DNA of 53,522 nt from DATEEG01 sp035525055 (GTDB taxonomy: Bacteria; Actinomycetota; Acidimicrobiia; Spongiisociales; ZC4RG35). The translations under genes and the position numbers were made by a program. This document shows positions 8,573 to 16,103 of this stretch, one piece after another; within the stretch, counting starts at the first letter, position 1, and every line of letters begins with the position of its first letter. The DNA lies in assembly GCA_035525055.1 (NCBI GenBank), contig DATLEZ010000078.1, forward strand, positions 1-53,522, in the 5' to 3' direction. The notes under the pieces were generated by a model, which worked only from the letters and a program-made list of their open reading frames with translations, was not told the origin of the DNA and made no database searches.

Positions 8573-9161
8573 TCAGGGCCCTCCTGATTCGATCGATGCT
8601 GCCGAGCACATCGGTCACGTCGAACCACACCGTTCGCATCCCGACGGAGTCGGCACCGATCAGGTTGTAGGGCTGATCGTCGACGAACAACACCCGACCG
8701 GCCGCCGACTCGAGCCTGTCGAGGGCGATCTGGAAAGCCCGCGGGTCAGGTTTCAAGTATGCCTCGTGGGACAGGTCGATGAGCGGATCAAATCGGCGAA
8801 ACAGCGTCATCCGTCCGGTCCATTCCGGCGGGTGGAACCGGGACATGTCGTTCGTCAAAACCGCAGGCCGCTCAATCTCCTCCAAGAATGCCGCCATCTC
8901 AGGTCGGACGATGTCCTCCTCGGGATGGTCGAGGAGAACCCTGAAGAGCTCCGGCATCGGATCGGGTCCGTCGAACAACTCACGGGCCCGGTTATCCCAG
9001 TACTGCCGTTCGGTGATCTCTTGCCTTTGCAGGGCTTGCCACTCAGGATCCGACTCGGGATGGAACGGGCCGGTCCAAGGCGGCGTCCGGCCGTCGAGGT
9101 GGTGAAGCATCTCGAAGGGAGTCTTGATCACGACCCCACCGAGGTCGAGCAGCAATCTCAT
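8562..9161 (-). CDS. HAD superfamily hydrolase (subfamily IA)
   Basis: 199 aa. Motif I is LLDLGGVV (nucleophile Asp6, second Asp replaced by Gly), motif II AVLTND, motif III KPDPRAF, and motif IV RVLFVDDQPYN. This is a full set for an HAD-IA hydrolase acting on a phosphate ester or haloacid. The start ATG overlaps the stop of the preceding 51-aa ORF (ATGA). A second HAD with the same DxGGV motif I occurs in the plus arm at 25123. In this context a role in removing phosphate from a pathway or side product is possible but not shown. Confidence 0.85.
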   Translation of the reverse strand: MRLLLDLGGVVIKTPFEMLHHLDGRTPPWTGPFHPESDPEWQALQRQEITERQYWDNRARELFDGPDPMPELFRVLLDHPEEDIVRPEMAAFLEEIERPAVLTNDMSRFHPPEWTGRMTLFRRFDPLIDLSHEAYLKPDPRAFQIALDRLESAAGRVLFVDDQPYNLIGADSVGMRTVWFDVTDVLGSIDRIRRALNGG

Positions 9162-9313
9162 AAGAAGGCTTTGTGGGTTATCCCGGCAAGGTCGGATTCG
9201 GAGCTGGACAACTCATCGATCCACCGCTGACGCGGGAGGGGAAACATATTCTCGATTGATGGGGTGTAGCCCCAGACATGGTCCGGACCGGTGACACCGG
9301 GCTGTGCGATCAA
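9158..9313 (-). CDS. 51-aa ORF coupled at both ends (unknown)
   Basis: A 51-residue frame starting at TTG 9313, which overlaps the zinc-ribbon stop (TTGA), and ending in TGA 9160-9158, which overlaps the HAD ATG (ATGA). A GAGG ribosome site sits 7 bases before the TTG. The peptide contains GPDHVWGYTPSIENMFPLPR and is rich in aromatic residues, with no signal or membrane segment. The tight coupling on both sides is the main argument that it is translated. No family recognised. Alternatively the space is only a linker. Confidence 0.5.
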   Translation of the reverse strand: MIAQPGVTGPDHVWGYTPSIENMFPLPRQRWIDELSSSESDLAGITHKAFL

Positions 9314-9606
9314 TGCTCGGCCTCGTGACCGATCATGCGATGGACTTTGGCGATGTCCCCGGCCCATCCGCACTCGTGGCACCAGGTGTGATACACCCGC
9401 TCATCGCCCTCCCAGTACTCGACCGAGAGACCACCGCTCTCGATGACTGTCGCCCCGCATTTCGGGCAGAAGACGGGTAGGTCATCGAGGTGGCTCAGAC
9501 GGTCCGGATCCCACCAATGAGCTCCGCTGAGCCGTCGGTCCGGCACCGGATCGAGGGGCTCAACGTGGTTGGGATAGTCGGTGGGCGTCGCCCGCGGCAG
9601 CTTCAC
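9310..9606 (-). CDS. Zinc-ribbon protein of the aromatic cluster
   Basis: 98 aa from a GTG at 9606. Two CxxC knuckles (FCPKCG near residue 47 and WCHECGW near residue 75) are separated by about 25 residues, giving a four-cysteine zinc ribbon or rubredoxin-like fold. The N-terminus has several Pro and Trp residues (SGAHWWDPDRLSHL). The gene lies 13 bases downstream of the Rieske oxygenase and is coupled to the following small ORF, so it is probably an accessory or electron-transfer partner in that operon. No specific family is recognised. Confidence 0.72.
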   Translation of the reverse strand: MKLPRATPTDYPNHVEPLDPVPDRRLSGAHWWDPDRLSHLDDLPVFCPKCGATVIESGGLSVEYWEGDERVYHTWCHECGWAGDIAKVHRMIGHEAEH

Positions 9607-9619
9607 CCGGCTGGTTCCG

Positions 9620-10924
9620 TCATTGCCCCGGGACCTCGAGCTGCTCTTTTTGGAATGGCTCCTTCTGGCCGGTCAACTCACCCCGGGCGGCAGCCGCGTC
9701 GATGTGCACTTTCTTGATCATGTCAAGCGCCGGCGAGTAACGGGTCGAGCCCATGTCGGACCACGACAGAGCGAACTCCAGCCAGTTGGTCCCGAACTTG
9801 TCCTTCTCGCACGGCAGGGGTATGCGTTCGTGCTTATCGCGGATGATTCCGACGGTGGGATCCTGGCCAGACTCAACCAGCGCCACCTGCTCGCGGAACA
9901 TTCGTCGCAACATGATGATGCCGATGTCCGACTTGCCGATGTGCTCTGCCGTGCGGTCGTTGATGTCGCCCTGGGTCACCCAGGCCATGATGTCCTGGCC
10001 TTCGATGTAGTCGACGATGTGGTTTCCCCTGTCATCGAGCCAAGGGATCTCGTATCCCTCGGGATAGATCTGGTCGGGAAATTCGGTAAGGCCCGGCGGC
10101 TGGTGACTCGTGTAGAAGAGCACCCAAGAGTGGGTATCGTCGATTGGCACCCGCATCTGCATCTGCTCGATCCCTCCTCCTCCCACCCGCATCGAGAAGG
10201 GGAACACAAGCGGGTGACCGATCTTCCAGTCGTCCATCTCTTCGGTGTTGCCCTCCAGCACCCGGCGTTTGAGGATTCCCCACTCCATCGGATCGAAGCC
10301 GACCTTCATGTGCCTCTTCTGGAACGACGCTGGCGCCAGGAAGCCCTTTTGCTGGCCAAGGAATTGGAAGTAACGGCCGTGCAGCCACTCGACGTGATGG
10401 GGATCGACCGAGTTCTCCATGATCTGGAGCCAGTTGCAGGGAAGTGTCGTATAACCAACGTCCTTGAATCCCGGGTCGACGAACACGTCGAACTTGGGCA
10501 GCTTGGGGGCAGGGGCAGGGCCCACGTAGGCCCAGACCATGCCGCCCAGCGCCTCCGCCTCGCCGGTAAAGGCGGTGATCCGGTCCTTGAACTGGGACTT
10601 GTCCGGCTCGGCTGGCTGATCAAGGCAGACGCCTCCGTTGTCGAAGAGCCAGCCGTGATATCCGCAACGGATTCCGTCCTGTTCAACGACCCCGTAGGCC
10701 AGAGAGGCGTGTCGGTGAGGGCACTTCTCCTGAATGATGCCGTAGCCGCCCTGGGCGGTCTTCCAAAGGGCGAAGTCCTCGCCCAACAGCCGAACCTTCT
10801 TGATGGGCCATTCATCAAGGTCCTTGATGAATGCCACCGGATACCAATAGCGGCGGAGCAGCTCGCCCATCGGCGTGCCCGGCCCCACCCGGGTCAATAA
10901 TTCGTTCTGCTCCTTGCTCAGCAT
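9620..10924 (-). CDS. Rieske non-heme iron oxygenase, large subunit
   Basis: 434 aa. The Rieske centre is CPHRHASL with C68/H70 and CGYHGW with C87/H90. The catalytic domain carries NSVDPHHVEWLH, giving the bridging Asp174 and the iron ligands His177 and His182 in the standard D-x2-H-x4-H pattern. It resembles phthalate 4,5-dioxygenase and O-demethylase type alpha-only oxygenases. It directly follows the dikinase gene in the minus arm. A small Rieske ferredoxin is encoded at 24758; no ferredoxin reductase is present in the window. The substrate is unknown; an aryl phosphate or the parent phenol are the two candidates suggested by context. Confidence 0.93.
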   Translation of the reverse strand: MLSKEQNELLTRVGPGTPMGELLRRYWYPVAFIKDLDEWPIKKVRLLGEDFALWKTAQGGYGIIQEKCPHRHASLAYGVVEQDGIRCGYHGWLFDNGGVCLDQPAEPDKSQFKDRITAFTGEAEALGGMVWAYVGPAPAPKLPKFDVFVDPGFKDVGYTTLPCNWLQIMENSVDPHHVEWLHGRYFQFLGQQKGFLAPASFQKRHMKVGFDPMEWGILKRRVLEGNTEEMDDWKIGHPLVFPFSMRVGGGGIEQMQMRVPIDDTHSWVLFYTSHQPPGLTEFPDQIYPEGYEIPWLDDRGNHIVDYIEGQDIMAWVTQGDINDRTAEHIGKSDIGIIMLRRMFREQVALVESGQDPTVGIIRDKHERIPLPCEKDKFGTNWLEFALSWSDMGSTRYSPALDMIKKVHIDAAAARGELTGQKEPFQKEQLEVPGQ

Positions 10925-10949
10925 CGGCTAGCTCCTATCGAGATTGCTC

Positions 10950-12761
10950 TCAGTTGTCGAGGATCGTCACGGTGCCGGCGTTGCCGTCGACCCGAATCAT
11001 CATTCCGTTCTTGATCTCCCTTGTGGCGTAGGCGGTCCCCGTCACCGCAGGTACGCCGTACTCGCGGCACACGATGGCGGCGTGCGACATGACCCCGCCT
11101 ATATCGGTGACGCAGGCTCGGATCTTGGGAAACACGGGAGCCCAAGACGGAGCGGTGATTGGGGCGACGAGGATCTCGCCGTCCTGAATCATGCCGACGT
11201 CGTCGGCCGAGAAGACCAGGCGCGCCGGTCCCTCGGCCACACCCGGTGAGGCGGCCATACCCTTCAGTTCGCTCGCTCCTTCCGGAGCACCGAGCCACAT
11301 GTTGACCGAGTCGGTGGTGACGCCCCACAACATGATCGTGAAGGGCTCGGTGACGACTGCTGGGGGGGCCCCGAGGGCCTTGGGCGGCTTGAAGTTCTTG
11401 AGCGCTTCGACGATCGCCCGACGTTTCTGGATGATCGGGGGCCAGTGGGTGGGGCCGGCCGGAAGGCCTCCCACCGCCCAGTTGATATACAAATCGGCCA
11501 GCAGCTCATCGATTTCGTCGCGGCGAATAAAGAAGATGTCGTCTTCGGCTTTGAGGAAGTTCTCCTTCAACAGCATCGCGCCAAGCTCACGTGACTTTCG
11601 CCAGAACACCGACATCGACCAGTGCTCGATGTAGAAGTTGTGGTTTTCGACATATGGGAACACAGTCCGGGCCAGACCGAGCTTGCCCTCGAAGGTCGCT
11701 CGATCCTCATCGGTCTGCAACAACTCCGAATACTCCGAGACGATGCGGTCGCGTTCGGTCGTGATTTCGTTGATCGGGCGGGCAATGCTCTCCCCGGCCT
11801 TGATCTTGGTGATGTAGTCACGGATGAAGCCGTAGGGGATCTCGGGATAATCGATCCAGGTCTTGTCGAAGTAGTAGAAACCCGTGCCGGAGGAGAAGTT
11901 GAACCAGGGCTCCTTCACCGCGTCCCAGGCTTCTTGCCACTTGCGTCCGACGTCGCTCTCCAAACCGGCCCGGATCTTGGCGGGGTCGTCCGACTGGAAC
12001 AGGTCATCGATGCCCAACTCGACCGCCTTGTGCGCCAAGTTCTTCAGCTCTTCATTGGGACGAAAGAGGTCGACCTCGATCCCCGACACCATCTTTGCGA
12101 TGCCGAGGTCGGGTATACCGGGGAACGCCTGCTTGCAGAAGCCGAAGAAGTCGAGGTAGGCGGCGTATCCAAGGTTGAGGAATTCGAAGTGGAGCATCCA
12201 GACCTTCAAGGTCAAGGCTTTGAACTTCGAGTACTCCTCGAAGAGCCGCAAGCCGGAACCCACACCCCGGCCCTCGGTAATGACCTCGATCGGCTCCACC
12301 TCGGGCAACGGCGAGAAATCGATCGAGCTCAGCTGATCGATGGTGTCCTTGATCTTGACGAGCCAGTTCTGATAGAGATCGTTCCAGTTCTGAAAATAGT
12401 GCCCGGCCCGTTCCATGAAATGGGGCACGCGGGCTTCGATGGTGGCGCCGTCCTCGATCGTGACCGGGGAGAAGAAGGGCACGCCGTAAAGGATCCGGAA
12501 ATCGATGCCGTTGGCCGGCGGAATCAGATAGTGCCTCGTGTTGTACTGACCCAGTGAGGCAATGGCCCACTCCATGTGGGTCGAATCCCACGGCGTCATC
12601 GGCCATGGCCAGTGCATGGAGTCCCAGAACCAGAACCGGGCCTCCTCATAGTCCCGCCGTCCCTCACTGAACATGTTGGCGTAGGGGTAAAGCTGCTCCC
12701 AGCCCTCGGCGCCCTCGGGCACCGGGATCTCAAATGGGCTCGGGAATCGTGTATCGGCCAT
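10950..12761 (-). CDS. PEP-synthase-like dikinase subunit with swivelling His domain (phenylphosphate-synthase-like)
   Basis: 603 aa. The C-terminus is a PEP-utilising mobile domain with TDIGGVMSHAAIVCREYGVP, placing the phospho-accepting histidine at about residue 560. The first 500 residues are a substrate-binding region unlike ordinary PEP synthase. There is no ATP-grasp domain; that is supplied by the gene just upstream. The split and the sizes (about 68 and 41 kDa) match the two catalytic subunits of Thauera phenylphosphate synthase, and the chemistry also resembles rifampicin phosphotransferase and Corynebacterium CreHI. The expected reaction is ATP + hydroxylated substrate + water to phospho-substrate + AMP + phosphate. 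An AGAGGAGG site precedes the ATG. No CBS third subunit is seen. Confidence 0.85.
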   Translation of the reverse strand: MADTRFPSPFEIPVPEGAEGWEQLYPYANMFSEGRRDYEEARFWFWDSMHWPWPMTPWDSTHMEWAIASLGQYNTRHYLIPPANGIDFRILYGVPFFSPVTIEDGATIEARVPHFMERAGHYFQNWNDLYQNWLVKIKDTIDQLSSIDFSPLPEVEPIEVITEGRGVGSGLRLFEEYSKFKALTLKVWMLHFEFLNLGYAAYLDFFGFCKQAFPGIPDLGIAKMVSGIEVDLFRPNEELKNLAHKAVELGIDDLFQSDDPAKIRAGLESDVGRKWQEAWDAVKEPWFNFSSGTGFYYFDKTWIDYPEIPYGFIRDYITKIKAGESIARPINEITTERDRIVSEYSELLQTDEDRATFEGKLGLARTVFPYVENHNFYIEHWSMSVFWRKSRELGAMLLKENFLKAEDDIFFIRRDEIDELLADLYINWAVGGLPAGPTHWPPIIQKRRAIVEALKNFKPPKALGAPPAVVTEPFTIMLWGVTTDSVNMWLGAPEGASELKGMAASPGVAEGPARLVFSADDVGMIQDGEILVAPITAPSWAPVFPKIRACVTDIGGVMSHAAIVCREYGVPAVTGTAYATREIKNGMMIRVDGNAGTVTILDN

Positions 12762-12791
12762 GCATCCTCCTCTGTAAGCGGGCCGCGGTTT

Positions 12792-13913
12792 CTACTTGCT
12801 GGCTGGGTAAGTCGTCGATTTGGGGTCTGTCGGTTTGGTCTCCCGGGCGTGGATCGGTGATAGCAACGTGGCGACGATCGAGGTCAGGTTGTCCTCCGGC
12901 TGACTGATGGGGACCGCTGCCTTGCGCGACCAGACCGTCTCCGGTCGAGCCTGCAGCAGCAGCACGTTCTCCCCTGGTGGGAGGTGGCGATCGATGGCCC
13001 ATTCCAGGTCCTGGGGCTTGCCGTAGTAACGCTCGGCCCGCCGGGCCATGGCCGCCACGGCTTTGATCTCGTCGTCGGTCAGGCATTGGATGAGTTGTCG
13101 CTCCTCCTCGACCTCAACCTTCTCCACCGAGTCCGAATCCGTGACCCGGTACTCGATCGTCTTGGGAGAGATGATCCGGCCGACGATTTCCTTGATTACT
13201 TTGTCGACCAGATAGTTGTCGGGGGTGACCTCTCCGCCCACTACTGCCTCGCCTAGGCCCCACGAGGCGTCGATTGCGACCTGAGAGCGGTCGCCGTTGG
13301 AGGGGTTGAGGGTGAAGGCAACTCCCGCCGCTTTGGGGTCGACCATCTTCTGCACGGCAACCGACATCGAGATGATTTCGTCGTCGAAACCCATCTCATG
13401 GCGATAGGCGATCGCACGATCGGTGAAGAGCGACGACCAGCACTTCTTGACGTGGTCGATGACGGCGGCCTCGCCCATCACCCAAAGGTAGGTGTCCTGC
13501 TGGCCGGCGAAGCTGGCATTGGGAAGATCCTCGGCAGTTGCCGACGAGCGAACCGCCACCGGAATCCGCTCGAGGCCACAACGCTCGCACAGGACCTGAT
13601 AAGCATGTCTGATCTGGTCCTCGACCCCTTGATCCATCGGGATCTCTTCGATCAGCTTGCGAATCTCGGACGCGATCTGGCGCAACTCGATCGGATCGGT
13701 GAGGTCGATCCTTTGCAGTAGGTGGTTGACCCGGGCACGGGTCTCGGTGTGAGTGCGCAGGATCTCGAAGGCGTCGGTCGTAACGGCAAAACCGGGGGGG
13801 ACAGGCAGCCCGGCCTTCATCATCGTCCCCAGGCTCGCGTTCTTGCCTCCCACCCGCGGCCGGTGCTCCTCCTCGTAGGCTTCGAACCAGATGATGTAGT
13901 CAGAGGCCATCAT
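12792..13913 (-). CDS. PEP-synthase-like dikinase, ATP-grasp subunit
   Basis: 373 aa consisting only of a PPDK/PEP-synthase N-terminal ATP-binding domain: VGGKNASLGTMMKAGLPVPPG at the start, VAVRSSATAEDLPNASFAGQ, then DASWGLGEAVVGGEVTPD and a final LLLQARPETVW. It would transfer the beta-phosphate of ATP to the histidine of the partner subunit encoded 30 bases downstream. Starts at ATG 13913 or 13910 are both possible, and neither has a strong ribosome site; a longer upstream frame has no family similarity. Neighbours are the histidine phosphatase upstream and the swivel subunit downstream. Confidence 0.87.
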   Translation of the reverse strand: MMASDYIIWFEAYEEEHRPRVGGKNASLGTMMKAGLPVPPGFAVTTDAFEILRTHTETRARVNHLLQRIDLTDPIELRQIASEIRKLIEEIPMDQGVEDQIRHAYQVLCERCGLERIPVAVRSSATAEDLPNASFAGQQDTYLWVMGEAAVIDHVKKCWSSLFTDRAIAYRHEMGFDDEIISMSVAVQKMVDPKAAGVAFTLNPSNGDRSQVAIDASWGLGEAVVGGEVTPDNYLVDKVIKEIVGRIISPKTIEYRVTDSDSVEKVEVEEERQLIQCLTDDEIKAVAAMARRAERYYGKPQDLEWAIDRHLPPGENVLLLQARPETVWSRKAAVPISQPEDNLTSIVATLLSPIHARETKPTDPKSTTYPASK

Positions 13914-14022
13914 GGGCGCGAGTGTTCTATGGGGTCTCGACTCGATGGCTTGCGACCAGCCATCGGGTCCAATCGTCGGACAACTCTTGCACACTCGCCC
14001 TCCTCAGAACGTCACGGCACAA

Positions 14023-15120
14023 TCAGCCCGGAACCCATTGCTCGTCCAACTGCCAGGTGGGCAGGGTGTCGATCTCGGGAACATGAATCTCTTGCACCCT
14101 GTTGCGATAGCTCACCAGCGCCTGCTGGCTGCCCTCCTTGAGCTTCACCCTGACGTGCTCGGTGTTGTAAGGCTCGCCGGGGTCGTAGCCAAACGCGGTG
14201 ATGGCGAAGGCCCGGATCGGGCCGGAGTGGGTGGGGATCAGAAGGCGGGCCCCGGGGAATTCCTCGGCCAGACTGCGGATTCCTTGCCAAAACCTTCGGA
14301 CGACCATCGCCGGGGGCTCGAAGTGCATCATGGGGATCGTCAGCCAATGCTGGATCGGATCCGAACCTCCGCTCTGAGTGCGCCAGAAGCGGTCGACCTC
14401 CACCAGCCACATCGGCCGATCGCCCAGCGCAGTCCTTTCGAACTCCTCGAGGGTGGCGTAGTAGTGGCGGAATGCCGAGGTCACGTCCTTGAGGCCATCG
14501 GGCGTGGCGACCTGGAAATTGCGGAACTCCGCCATAGGAGCGGGTTCGAACACCTTGACGTTCTTCTCGAACATCGCCAGCCCGTCGAGCAAGCCAAACT
14601 GGATCTGTGTGGCAGTCTGGCCAGCCCGGTTGGTGTCGGCGTGACGGATCACGATGGTCTCGCCGTTGGACACCCGCTTGCTGACGGTGTGGCCATAGGT
14701 GTGTGCCTGCCAGTTGCCACCGGGGGTCAGACCTGCCTCGGTGGAATAACCCTGGGTCTCGCCGTGACGGATCAAGTAGACGTCTGCCGCCAGCTTCATT
14801 CGAGCTTCGGGTGGCGCCGAGATCTCCTTGGTGCGGTTGTCCTCCGACATGGCCTGTTGCATCCCGAGGCCGACCCGCTGATGAAGAGGGGGAAGCTTTT
14901 CTGTGATCGAACCCTGCTCGCGTCGCTCCCGGAAACGGCGCAAGTAGAGCGGGGTCTTGTCGCCGGGGTCGGGATCACTGGTCGGCTGGCCCCGCGACTG
15001 CCGCTCCAGGTACTTGGCCAGATAGAGGGGTGCCTCGTAACGCTCGGTTCGCGGCAGCTGAACCCCTTCGGCCGGGCCGCCGCTGGTGGTTTCTTCGCTT
15101 GTCGAGTCGCTCATATCCAT
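14023..15120 (-). CDS. Histidine phosphatase superfamily protein with N-terminal extension
   Basis: 365 aa. The phosphatase core begins near residue 108 with VYLIRHGETQ (catalytic His119) and includes the second histidine in LIPTHSGPIRAFAI, the RHG family arrangement of phosphoglycerate-mutase-like phosphatases. The first 105 residues are an acidic, then basic extension with two similar segments, PLYLAKYLERQSRG and PLYLRRFRERREQG. It lies between the extradiol dioxygenase (1 base away) and the dikinase genes. The inferred job is to remove the phosphate placed on the aromatic substrate, as phosphohydrolase CreD does in p-cresol catabolism. A regulatory phosphatase is an alternative. Confidence 0.83.
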   Translation of the reverse strand: MDMSDSTSEETTSGGPAEGVQLPRTERYEAPLYLAKYLERQSRGQPTSDPDPGDKTPLYLRRFRERREQGSITEKLPPLHQRVGLGMQQAMSEDNRTKEISAPPEARMKLAADVYLIRHGETQGYSTEAGLTPGGNWQAHTYGHTVSKRVSNGETIVIRHADTNRAGQTATQIQFGLLDGLAMFEKNVKVFEPAPMAEFRNFQVATPDGLKDVTSAFRHYYATLEEFERTALGDRPMWLVEVDRFWRTQSGGSDPIQHWLTIPMMHFEPPAMVVRRFWQGIRSLAEEFPGARLLIPTHSGPIRAFAITAFGYDPGEPYNTEHVRVKLKEGSQQALVSYRNRVQEIHVPEIDTLPTWQLDEQWVPG

Positions 15121-15121
15121 T

Positions 15122-16033
15122 TCAAGAGTGGACGGTCAGGAATTCTTGGTCGACGATGCCCTCGTAGTAGAAGATCGCCCGGCCCATCTCGGATTCCGTC
15201 CAGGTGACCGGTTCCCGATCGGGATCGGCCCAATAGCCGCCTGTGTACACCTCGTTGCGATTTCCGGCCGGGTCGAAAAAGTAAAGACCCCATCCCCTCG
15301 TGGCTCCGTGACGTGTGGGACCCGCGTCGATCCGCACCCCGTGATACGCGCAGATATCCGCGGCTCGGCGGAGTTCGTTCCAGTCGTCCACCCAGAACGC
15401 GACATGATGGAAGGCCCCGTTGGGACCGGTCACAAGAGCGAGGTCGTGAGCGGTGTGGGTCCGCTCCAGAAAGGCTGCGAGGAGGTGGCCATCGTCGGAA
15501 AGGATCTGCTCGGTCAACCGGAAGTCGAGCACCGAACGGAAGAAGTCGGTGACCCCATCGACGTCCTCACACATCAGGAAGATGTGGTCGAGCCGGGGAG
15601 GGTGGATCCCGTTCAAACCTTGCGGTTCGGGCGGCGGGTTGTAAACGGGCAGCAGGTTTCCGACCTGTTCCATCCCCCAGACCAAATCGACGGTGTGGCC
15701 GCTGGGGGCGTCAAACCGAACGGTTTCGCCCGACCCCGGACCCAGCTCGCGGCTCTCGAAACGCTTGGTGGCTACCCCGGCCGCCTCGATCCGCTCCTGA
15801 AAGTGGTCGAGATCGTTCCGGTCCTGGAGCTTGAACCCCATCAACTCGAGGCCGTAGATGGGGGCGTAGCGGAGGATGATCGAGTGGTGCTGGTGCTCGT
15901 CCCATCCTTTCAGATAGACCCGCTCGGGCTCACGGGCGGTCTCAATCAAACCAACCACCTCCGTGTAGTAGGCGGTGGCCAGCTCCAAGTCGGGGACCTT
16001 GATCTCGGCGTGGGACAGACGCAGGATCCCCAT
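15122..16033 (-). CDS. Catechol 2,3-dioxygenase-type extradiol dioxygenase (copy 2)
   Basis: 303 aa with two vicinal-oxygen-chelate modules. The C-terminal module carries the iron triad: His150 (PPRLDHIFL), the His-His at 209-210 (GAFHHVAFW) and Glu261 (GNRNEVYTGG), positions close to those of XylE. It should cleave a catechol to a 2-hydroxymuconic semialdehyde, substrate of the dehydrogenase and tautomerase encoded on the plus arm. It is a paralogue of the gene at 16104-17012 in tandem; a hairpin and a heptamer repeat lie between them. It is almost contiguous with the phosphatase gene. Confidence 0.93.
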   Translation of the reverse strand: MGILRLSHAEIKVPDLELATAYYTEVVGLIETAREPERVYLKGWDEHQHHSIILRYAPIYGLELMGFKLQDRNDLDHFQERIEAAGVATKRFESRELGPGSGETVRFDAPSGHTVDLVWGMEQVGNLLPVYNPPPEPQGLNGIHPPRLDHIFLMCEDVDGVTDFFRSVLDFRLTEQILSDDGHLLAAFLERTHTAHDLALVTGPNGAFHHVAFWVDDWNELRRAADICAYHGVRIDAGPTRHGATRGWGLYFFDPAGNRNEVYTGGYWADPDREPVTWTESEMGRAIFYYEGIVDQEFLTVHS

Positions 16034-16036
16034 CAG

Positions 16037-16055
16037 GCGACGTCTCCGACGTCGC
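16037..16055. promoter_or_regulatory. Short perfect hairpin between the two extradiol genes
   Basis: GCGACGTC and GACGTCGC form an 8-bp perfect stem around a 3-base loop (TCC), a few bases upstream of the downstream dioxygenase start. There is no T-run on the minus-strand side, so it is not a classical terminator. It may stabilise an mRNA end or modulate translation of the second dioxygenase. Confidence 0.5.
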
Positions 16056-16058
16056 AGT

Positions 16059-16086
16059 GGTGCCTGGTGCGTGGTGCGTGGTGCGT
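16059..16086. repeat. Heptamer tandem repeat (GGTGCGT-type, four units)
   Basis: Four consecutive 7-base units, the first GGTGCCT and the next three GGTGCGT, lie in the 70-base gap between the two extradiol dioxygenase genes. Copy number may vary by slippage. A function is not evident. Confidence 0.7.
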
Positions 16087-16103
16087 GAGGAACGGGGAAC
16101 GTT

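Noticed and set aside
7643..8587. Plus-strand 314-codon frame and the overlapping 396-codon frame at 8040
   Set aside because: Only the first 50 codons of the 7643 frame belong to the epimerase remnant; the rest are antisense to the SDR and HAD genes.
10950..12761. Reading the swivel subunit as an ordinary PEP synthase
   Set aside because: It lacks the ATP-grasp domain and the usual PEP/pyruvate-binding C-terminal barrel; the ATP-binding part is a separate gene, as in phenylphosphate synthase.
12900..15120. Anaerobic phenylphosphate carboxylase pathway
   Set aside because: No UbiD-like carboxylase subunit is present, while oxygen-dependent oxygenase and extradiol enzymes are.
16059..16086. 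CRISPR-like array
   Set aside because: The heptamer units are contiguous, too short and without spacers; no cas gene is in the window.
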